From: JAKACA01 sp050010115
GTDB lineage: Bacteria; Actinomycetota; Acidimicrobiia; Acidimicrobiales; Bog-793
DNA: 10,405 nucleotides
Assembly: GCA_050010115.1 (NCBI GenBank)
Contig: JBEKLQ010000165.1
Span: 1-10,405 of the forward strand
Direction of reading: 5' to 3'
Part shown: piece by piece, positions 6,149 through 10,405 of the stretch
How the letters are laid out: each line of letters begins with the position of its first letter
Position numbering within the stretch: the stretch's first letter is position 1
Made by a program: the position numbers and the translations under genes
The notes under the pieces: model-generated
Seen by the model: the letters and a program-made list of their open reading frames with translations, nothing else
What the model was told of the DNA's origin: nothing
Databases searched by the model: none

Positions 6149-7258
6149 TCAGCCGGGCGGCGATGAACAGGATGAGGACGAGGCCGACGAGCGCCAGGCC
6201 GGCGCCGAAGGCGCGAGGACGAGGCCGACGAGCGCCAGGCCGGCGCCGAAGGCGCGTTGGATGTCGGCTGCATTCGGAAGGCGGTAGGACTGCCACACGA
6301 ACAGCGGCAGCGCCTCCTGAGTGTGGAGTGGGTTCGCCTCCATGTACGTGGCCCCGAAAATCGTGACGATGAGAGGGGCGGTCTCACCGACGACGCGAGC
6401 GATGCCGAGGAGCACGGCGGTGACGATCCCCGTGCGAGCGGTCGGGAGTACTACCGACCAGACCGTCCGCCAATGAGGCGCACCGAGCGCCATCGAGGCC
6501 TCGCGGAGCGAACCGTGGACGACTTTCAGCACTTCCTCCGTCGTCCTCGTGATGTTCGGGAGGAGCATGATCGACAACGCCAGAGACCCGGCGAAGCCGG
6601 AGAAGCCATGATGTGTGTCCGAGACCCACAACACGTAGATGAATAGTCCGGCGACGATCGTCGGGAGTGCGCTCATGGCCGTGACGACCGTCCGGACGAG
6701 GGCGGTGATCCTCCCCCCGACCTCGTTGATGAAGATCGCGGTGATGATCCCGGCGGGGGCGCCGAACAAGACGGCGATTCCGACCTGCTCCAGGGTCCCA
6801 ACGATGGCGTGGGAGATGCCGCCGGAGTTGGCGGGCGAGCTCTGCAGCACACGCGCCTGGTCGTGGGTGAAGAAGTGCCAGCTGATGAGGTGATACCCCT
6901 TCGCGACAAGGAAGCCGACGACTAGGGCCAGCCCGAACACCACGATGGCGGCGCACGAGCTGACGAGAGCGGCGATCACTCGATCGATGGCTGCCATGTT
7001 GCCGAAGAGGCTCCGGTTGGCGAGGTAGTACACCACGAGGAACGTCGCCAGCGTGCAGATGACGAAGCCGGACGCGCCCGCCAGGAGCGTCAACTGGTAG
7101 AAGACGACCCAGACGAGGCTGATGGAGGCGAGGGCTGATCCGAGCAGCACGACGAGATCTGTCGGTGTGAACTGGCGGGGGCGGCGCCGAGTGAGCGGCC
7201 GCGGTGCCGGTGGCTCGAGCCCGAGCGGCGACTCGCGTTCCAGCGTGGTGGTGGACAT
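6149..7258 (-). CDS. pstA: Phosphate ABC transporter permease PstA, C-terminus altered by a 41-bp duplication
   Basis: PstA is one of the two channel subunits of the phosphate importer. As given it has 369 residues, starting at ATG 7258 (TGATG overlap with the pstC stop). Hydrophobic helices lie at about 35-55, 63-80, 97-118, 153-178, 190-211, 222-234 and 278-297. The cytoplasmic EAA loop that docks on PstB is REASMALGAPHWRTVWSVVL (252-271), and the following helix carries ARVVGETAPL. Up to Leu348 (LALVGLVL) the sequence is normal. It then changes to a Ser/Ala/Pro-rich tail ending CSSPPG, because a 41-bp tandem duplication shifts the frame. Removing one copy restores a 381-residue protein ending LKRTPKEAVA at the TGA 6074-6072, which overlaps the pstB GTG as the family's operons usually do. 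So the ancestral gene spans 6072-7258. The lesion breaks the last transmembrane helix, and its effect on function is unknown. Confidence 0.93.
   Translation of the reverse strand: MSTTTLERESPLGLEPPAPRPLTRRRPRQFTPTDLVVLLGSALASISLVWVVFYQLTLLAGASGFVICTLATFLVVYYLANRSLFGNMAAIDRVIAALVSSCAAIVVFGLALVVGFLVAKGYHLISWHFFTHDQARVLQSSPANSGGISHAIVGTLEQVGIAVLFGAPAGIITAIFINEVGGRITALVRTVVTAMSALPTIVAGLFIYVLWVSDTHHGFSGFAGSLALSIMLLPNITRTTEEVLKVVHGSLREASMALGAPHWRTVWSVVLPTARTGIVTAVLLGIARVVGETAPLIVTIFGATYMEANPLHTQEALPLFVWQSYRLPNAADIQRAFGAGLALVGLVLAPSAPAWRSSASSSSCSSPPG
6174..6255. repeat. Perfect 41-bp tandem duplication in the 3' end of pstA
   Basis: Bases 6174-6214 and 6215-6255 are identical, and the identity extends one base further (6256). 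Since 41 is not a multiple of three, it shifts the pstA frame by two. Both copies encode RAFGAGLALVGLVL when read in the pstA frame, but only the copy at 6215-6255 is in frame. Confidence 0.95.
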
Positions 7259-8271
7259 CAGGCGCTCGCCCCCGTTCTCGATCGGTTCACGATGAACGAA
7301 GCCGCGAGATTCACGAGCAAGGTGAAGCAGAACAGCACGAACCCGGCCCCGAGCAACGCCGCCAGCCCGAGCGACCCGCCAGTGCCGAATCGCAGCACGA
7401 TGAAGGCGGCGATCGAGTTGGCCCCATTCTGGAGAATGTTCGGGTCGATCGACAGCGTCACCGAGATGATTGTCGCCACTGCCACGGTCTCGCCCATCGC
7501 CCGGCCGAGGCCGAGCATGATCGCCCCGATCATGCCGCCGCGGCCGAAGGGCAAGATGACAGCCCGGATCATCGAGGCCTTCGTCGCTCCGAGCGCGAGC
7601 GCTGCTTCCCGTTCACCTTGGGGCGCGAGCGAGAAGATCTCACGGGTGATCGACGTCACGATTGGCACGATCATGAGCCCGACCACGACTCCGGCGATGA
7701 ACGCCGAGCCATCGAAGACTGACGACGTGACCCGAAAGAACGGGATGAACTTGAGGTGCACGGACAAGAACTGCTCGAAGCCGACGATGCGGGGCTCCAG
7801 CATGACCAAGCCCCACAGCCCGAAGATGATCGACGGGACGACCGCCAACAGGTCGATCACGGTGATGAGCACCCGGCGGAGCCTGGTTGGAGCGAACTCC
7901 ACGATGAACAACGCCGTGCCGATTGCGATCGGTACTCCGACACAGGCGGCGATGACGGCGATCACCACCGTCCAGAACAGCATGGACGCGACTCCGAACA
8001 CGGGGTGGGCGCCAAGGGTGTTGAAACCCGAGGTGGTGAGGAAGCTGATCGGGCCGTTCTTGTCGAAGGCCGGCAGCGCCCCGATGAACAGGAACAGGCC
8101 GATCAGGAACAACAGCACGAACACTCCGACGCCGATGGTCCTGGTTGCCCCCCGGAACAACCGGTCGTCCAGGCGGTGCTCGCTGGTGACCGAACGCGGT
8201 GTCGCGGCGGCGTCGTCGGAACCGCCAGAGTCGCCGGCGGGTGGCAGCACGGTGCGCGTGACGTCGCTCAT
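7258..8271 (-). CDS. pstC: Phosphate ABC transporter permease PstC
   Basis: PstC is the partner of PstA in the membrane channel of the importer. It has 337 residues, in the normal family range, and appears intact. After a 40-residue hydrophilic cytoplasmic N-terminus come transmembrane helices at about 46-66, 92-124 (likely a long or double segment), 137-157, 188-207, 244-272 and 300-327. The EAA docking loop for PstB is EREAALALGATKASMIRAVILP (220-241), followed by GRAMGETVAV (256-265), the counterpart of the conserved GETAPL helix in PstA. The ATG at 8271 is preceded by a modest GAGGG ribosome site (8276-8280). The stop TGA shares one base with the pstA start, indicating translational coupling. 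It is separated from the upstream binding-protein gene by 242 nt with a strong palindrome, so it may be expressed at a lower level than that gene. Confidence 0.97.
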   Translation of the reverse strand: MSDVTRTVLPPAGDSGGSDDAAATPRSVTSEHRLDDRLFRGATRTIGVGVFVLLFLIGLFLFIGALPAFDKNGPISFLTTSGFNTLGAHPVFGVASMLFWTVVIAVIAACVGVPIAIGTALFIVEFAPTRLRRVLITVIDLLAVVPSIIFGLWGLVMLEPRIVGFEQFLSVHLKFIPFFRVTSSVFDGSAFIAGVVVGLMIVPIVTSITREIFSLAPQGEREAALALGATKASMIRAVILPFGRGGMIGAIMLGLGRAMGETVAVATIISVTLSIDPNILQNGANSIAAFIVLRFGTGGSLGLAALLGAGFVLFCFTLLVNLAASFIVNRSRTGASA

Positions 8272-8442
8272 CAGGCCCTCAACGTGACAATTCCGGCCGT
8301 CCCCGGCCGGACCGTAGCGCTTGCTGAAGTGAAACTCATGATGTCGTACTCAGGTCCTTTTGGCTGTGGGCGTCCGCGCCGGACCGCCTGAGGTCGTGGA
8401 CGAGACGGTCGCGTAGGTCGGTCTCCCTGCGCTACACCGGCG

Positions 8443-8482
8443 TCCGCCCGGATCTGGCCCTCGAGGGCCAGATCCGGGCGGA
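8443..8482 (-). promoter_or_regulatory. Perfect 40-nt palindrome between pstS and pstC (attenuator or mRNA-end hairpin)
   Basis: Bases 8443-8462 are the exact reverse complement of 8463-8482, centred on CTCGAG. As RNA this can fold into an 18-bp GC-rich stem with a UCGA tetraloop, starting 31 nt after the stop of the binding-protein gene. No T-tract follows on either strand, so it is not a textbook intrinsic terminator. Hairpins at this place in pst operons commonly protect the binding-protein mRNA end or partly terminate transcription, giving more binding protein than transporter. That role is inferred here. As DNA it could equally be a site for a dimeric protein. Confidence 0.7.
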
Positions 8483-8513
8483 AATACGCACCGGGGTCAG
8501 TCCGGTCGTTGTG

Positions 8514-9893
8514 TCAGGCGTTGCCGTCTGTCGTCCCGACTCTGCAGTAGCCCGTCGGGTCAGTGCCGGACAGGTCGTAGCCGTTGTACGGCGCCGATAG
8601 ATTCGCGGGGGTCGTAACCGTGCCTTCCGGACCGAGCGTGAGCGGCACGAAACCGTCGCCGTTGATGAGGTTCGTGATCTCCTTGTGGTACCAGACGCCC
8701 GTGATGGGGTCCAAGATGTCATTCCCATCAGACGTCTGAGGCTTGCAGAGGAAACCGTCCTCGCTGATGTAGTTGAGCGTGGCCTGGTTGGCGATCGGAG
8801 TGGCTGAGCCCGTCAGACCATCCGAGTACACGTTGGAGAGGAACACCACTGCGGGCCACTTGTTGTTCAGGATGTTGGTGTTATTCAACGTGATGCCATT
8901 GATCTTGCCCAGCACCGACGTGGAGGTGCCGCCGCCCGGAACCGGCGAGCCACCGCAGACGACCTTGCAGGTCTGCTTGAAGCGGCCGTTCGAGAAGAAG
9001 AAGATGGCGTTGGCCTCGTCCCCGTTGGCGATGATCGAAGCATCCTCGTTCTGCTCGATCGTGTGCGATTGGGCGTAGGTCTCGCTGCCCGTGGTGCCGC
9101 ACCCCGACAAGCTGGTCAGGCCATCGACGTAAGCGTTGAGGGCGGTCGTGCTGAACCCGAGGTCCGTCTGCCACAGCGAGTACAGACCGGAGCCAGTGTT
9201 GGTCACGTACACGCAGATCGTGCCGCTCGTGCCGGTCACACCTGGAATCTGGTTCCAGTTCGTGTACGCGCCGGACCAGATGTCGTAGAGGTCGGTGAGC
9301 GTGAGGCTCTTGATCGTCGCCGACGGAGTCGCGGTTCCGTTCACCTCGGTGAAGTGGAACCAGGAGATGGCGTCCTTCGCGTAGTTCACGAAGTTGAGGC
9401 CAGGGGGATCGGTGGGGAGCGGGTTGCGCACGGTCGTGGCGAAGCTGGTCGGCTCGCTCGCCGTGCACGTCGTCGCGCTCGGGAGACACAGAACAGGCAC
9501 CTGTTGCTCGAGTTGCTTGAGGCCGTTCGTCCCACCGAGTGGAGTCTCCTGGAGCGCCACGTCGTTGAGCGGGTTCTCACCCTCGTCTGCTGGGAGGCCC
9601 ACCGCATTGCCTGAGCCGTCGGTAGAACCTGCGCAGTTGAAGCTCAGCGATTGGGTCTGAGTGCTGCTCGCTACCTCGTTGCAACCTTGCGACTGGTTGA
9701 ACAGATCGTCGAAACTCGTCATCAGAGCGTAGGCCGTCTGAGACCCGCTACCGATGATGACCGTGTTGCCTGGTGGTAGGTTCGACGCCCCCGCCGCGGT
9801 CACGCTGGTGAGCCCGAGGCTTACGACGCATGCCGCCAGCGCCGCCCCTCCGATGAGTTCCGCGCGCTTGCGGCGCGAGAGGTGATTCAGCAC
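8514..9893 (-). CDS. pstS: Divergent PstS-like phosphate-binding protein (first gene of the operon)
   Basis: The 459-residue secreted protein starts with GTG at 9893, with AAGGAG 7 nt upstream. The N-terminus is basic (RRKR) with a hydrophobic segment (about 11-33) and a likely cleavage near AAGAS (33-37). The family is recognised by NTVIIGSGSQTAYALM (43-58), the phosphate-loop region, and by LTDLYDIWSGAYTNWNQIPG (199-218), which matches the PstS hallmark before the second lobe. It differs from ordinary PstS: the usual RSDGSGT loop is here VTNTGSGLYSLW (230-241), so the family's phosphate-contacting Arg and Asp are absent at these positions. Ten or so cysteines suggest disulfides. There is no stalk or C-terminal anchor, so it is probably soluble or held by partners. 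Position as first gene behind the promoter supports a role as main binding protein, but the changed loop leaves ligand specificity open. Confidence 0.85.
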   Translation of the reverse strand: MLNHLSRRKRAELIGGAALAACVVSLGLTSVTAAGASNLPPGNTVIIGSGSQTAYALMTSFDDLFNQSQGCNEVASSTQTQSLSFNCAGSTDGSGNAVGLPADEGENPLNDVALQETPLGGTNGLKQLEQQVPVLCLPSATTCTASEPTSFATTVRNPLPTDPPGLNFVNYAKDAISWFHFTEVNGTATPSATIKSLTLTDLYDIWSGAYTNWNQIPGVTGTSGTICVYVTNTGSGLYSLWQTDLGFSTTALNAYVDGLTSLSGCGTTGSETYAQSHTIEQNEDASIIANGDEANAIFFFSNGRFKQTCKVVCGGSPVPGGGTSTSVLGKINGITLNNTNILNNKWPAVVFLSNVYSDGLTGSATPIANQATLNYISEDGFLCKPQTSDGNDILDPITGVWYHKEITNLINGDGFVPLTLGPEGTVTTPANLSAPYNGYDLSGTDPTGYCRVGTTDGNA

Positions 9894-9900
9894 GCTCTGT

Positions 9901-9906
9901 CTCCTT
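9901..9906 (-). promoter_or_regulatory. Ribosome binding site of the first pstS-like gene
   Basis: The coding strand reads AAGGAG here, 7 nt before the GTG at 9893-9891. It supports the GTG start; no competing ATG in frame has such a site. Confidence 0.75.
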
Positions 9907-9948
9907 GCGTCAGGCCGGCTCCGCCGGGCATTAGCTACTGAACTTATA

Positions 9949-9977
9949 ACATTAGGTAAGTCGGCAGATTACGTCAA
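9949..9977 (-). promoter_or_regulatory. Promoter of the pst operon
   Basis: The minus strand has TTGACG (9977-9972), a 17-bp spacer, and TAATGT (9954-9949). These match the -35 and the TAnnnT form of the -10 with ideal spacing. Transcription would begin near 9942, giving a leader of about 50 nt before the GTG. The region is conspicuously AT-rich compared with its surroundings. PHO-box-like heptamers (ACTTACC, then GTTATAA 4 nt on) overlap the spacer and -10, but match the actinobacterial GTTCACC consensus at only about 4 of 7 positions. Control by phosphate limitation is therefore likely from gene function but not demonstrated by the sequence. Confidence 0.65.
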
Positions 9978-10064
9978 GTTAATTGCGTCGCTGGAAAGCA
10001 TCGCTCTACATCCGCGTACAGGGGCGCGCGGCGTCTGACCTGAACCGGTGCAACCCGCGTGCGC

Positions 10065-10094
10065 TTGACGACTGAGGTGAGCGCGGTGTGCCAT
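10065..10094 (+). promoter_or_regulatory. Possible promoter of tRNA-His
   Basis: TTGACG at 10065-10070 is a good -35. The only candidate -10 at 18-bp spacing is TGCCAT (10089-10094), which is poor. The distance to the tRNA at 10141 is plausible. Low confidence. Confidence 0.3.
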
Positions 10095-10140
10095 GCTGGA
10101 GGCAGCTGAATCGTCGGCGGGTGCCGGCGTCGAGCGCGTT

Positions 10141-10217
10141 GGTGGTCGTAGCTCAGTTGGCAGAGCGCCAGGTTGTGGTCCTGGAAGTCGGGGGTTCAAG
10201 TCCCCTCGGCCACCCCA
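10141..10217 (+). tRNA. tRNA-His (anticodon GTG)
   Basis: A full cloverleaf is present. The acceptor GTGGTCG (10142-10148) pairs with CGGCCAC (10207-10213) with one G-U. The anticodon stem CCAGG/CCTGG encloses TTGTGGT, with anticodon GTG at 10175-10177. The T-arm contains GTTCAAGT. The extra 5' G at 10141 can pair with the discriminator C at 10214, the identity element of histidine tRNA. CCA is encoded at 10215-10217. Confidence 0.97.
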
Positions 10218-10285
10218 GTTCAACTTGCTGTGCTGTCGTTGCCGGCGATCCGTGGAGGAGTCGTTCGTCTCGGGTCGGCGTGGCA

Positions 10286-10315
10286 CTGCAACGAAGCCGG
10301 TGGAGCGGCTAGTCT
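10286..10315 (+). promoter_or_regulatory. Possible promoter of tRNA-Lys
   Basis: TAGTCT (10310-10315) fits a TAnnnT -10, with CTGCAA (10286-10291) as a weak -35 at 18-bp spacing. A start near 10322 would be only a few bases before the tRNA. The tRNA could instead be processed from a transcript that includes tRNA-His. Confidence 0.3.
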
Positions 10316-10328
10316 GACGGGCCGGCAG

Positions 10329-10402
10329 GCGCCTCTAGCTCAATTTGGCAGAGCAACGGACTCTTAATCCGCAGGTTCTGGGTTCGAGTCCCAGGGGGCG
10401 CA
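10329..10402 (+). tRNA. tRNA-Lys (anticodon CTT)
   Basis: The acceptor GCGCCTC (10329-10335) pairs with GGGGCGC (10395-10401) with one wobble, and the discriminator is A10402. The T-arm is CTGGG TTCGAGT CCCAG. The anticodon loop CTCTTAA (10361-10367) gives CTT at 10363-10365, reading AAG. The outermost anticodon-stem pair is an A-C mismatch. CCA is not encoded (CTG follows), unlike the neighbouring tRNA-His. Confidence 0.96.
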
Positions 10403-10405
10403 CTG

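Noticed and set aside
5371..6366. Plus-strand open frame of 331 codons opposite pstB and pstA
   Set aside because: It is antisense to well-recognised genes, has no family motif and no ribosome site. Long antisense frames are usual in GC-rich DNA.
6076..6387. Long 5' extension of the pstB frame, giving a 970-residue protein
   Set aside because: The extension is an out-of-frame reading of the pstA 3' end. The GTG at 6075 has an AAGGAGG site and overlaps the ancestral pstA stop.
9822..9840. LAAC at residues 19-22 of the first PstS-like protein as a lipobox
   Set aside because: The Cys is followed by further hydrophobic residues (VVSLGL) rather than a hydrophilic linker. A Sec signal cleaved near AAGAS fits better, though lipidation is not excluded.
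9969..10286. Minus-strand open frame of 105 codons with a GGRGDLNPRLPGPQPGAL-type peptide
   Set aside because: It runs antisense through tRNA-His. This peptide is a familiar artefact of translating the complement of a tRNA, not a gene.

Overview
The window is high-GC DNA with actinobacterial hallmarks: GTG starts, dense ATGA/GTGA gene overlaps, and secreted proteins with poly-threonine stalks and a basic cytoplasmic tail. Such poly-Thr linkers and the PstS/neocarzinostatin-like architecture make Acidimicrobiia my best guess, but this is inference and no taxonomic marker beyond two tRNAs is present.

Layout. Almost everything is one minus-strand unit, read from right to left. A sigma70-type promoter (9949-9977) drives a divergent PstS-like binding protein (9893-8514). 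A 242-nt gap containing a perfect 40-nt palindrome (8443-8482) separates it from pstC (8271-7258), pstA (7258 to about 6149, originally 6072), pstB (6075-5231), a second, membrane-anchored PstS (5253-3475), a third PstS-like surface protein with an N-terminal neocarzinostatin-like domain and a poly-Thr stalk (3478-1190), a sortase-fold protein that has lost all its catalytic residues (1187-183), and the first 54 codons of a lipoprotein (162 to beyond the left edge). Junctions from pstC to the sortase gene are overlapping or 2 nt apart, so these genes are probably cotranscribed and translationally coupled. On the plus strand at the right end lie tRNA-His(GTG) and tRNA-Lys(CTT).

How it fits together. 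PstC/PstA form the membrane channel and PstB is the ATPase of a high-affinity phosphate importer. The binding proteins deliver substrate from outside. In this operon the binding function appears multiplied: one soluble protein and two proteins tethered by flexible stalks to the membrane, followed by a non-catalytic sortase-fold membrane protein that may act as a scaffold or binding module.

Two lesions deserve attention. A 41-bp tandem duplication shifts the frame in the last helix of pstA. A deletion of 3n+1 bases (about 19) in pstB, after the H-loop, shifts pstB into the frame of the next gene, so the sequence as given reads as a PstB-PstS fusion. They may be real mutations or assembly artefacts.

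No stretch over 300 bases lacks a gene. The two non-coding gaps (8272-8513 and 9894-10140) hold the palindrome and the pstS promoter respectively.
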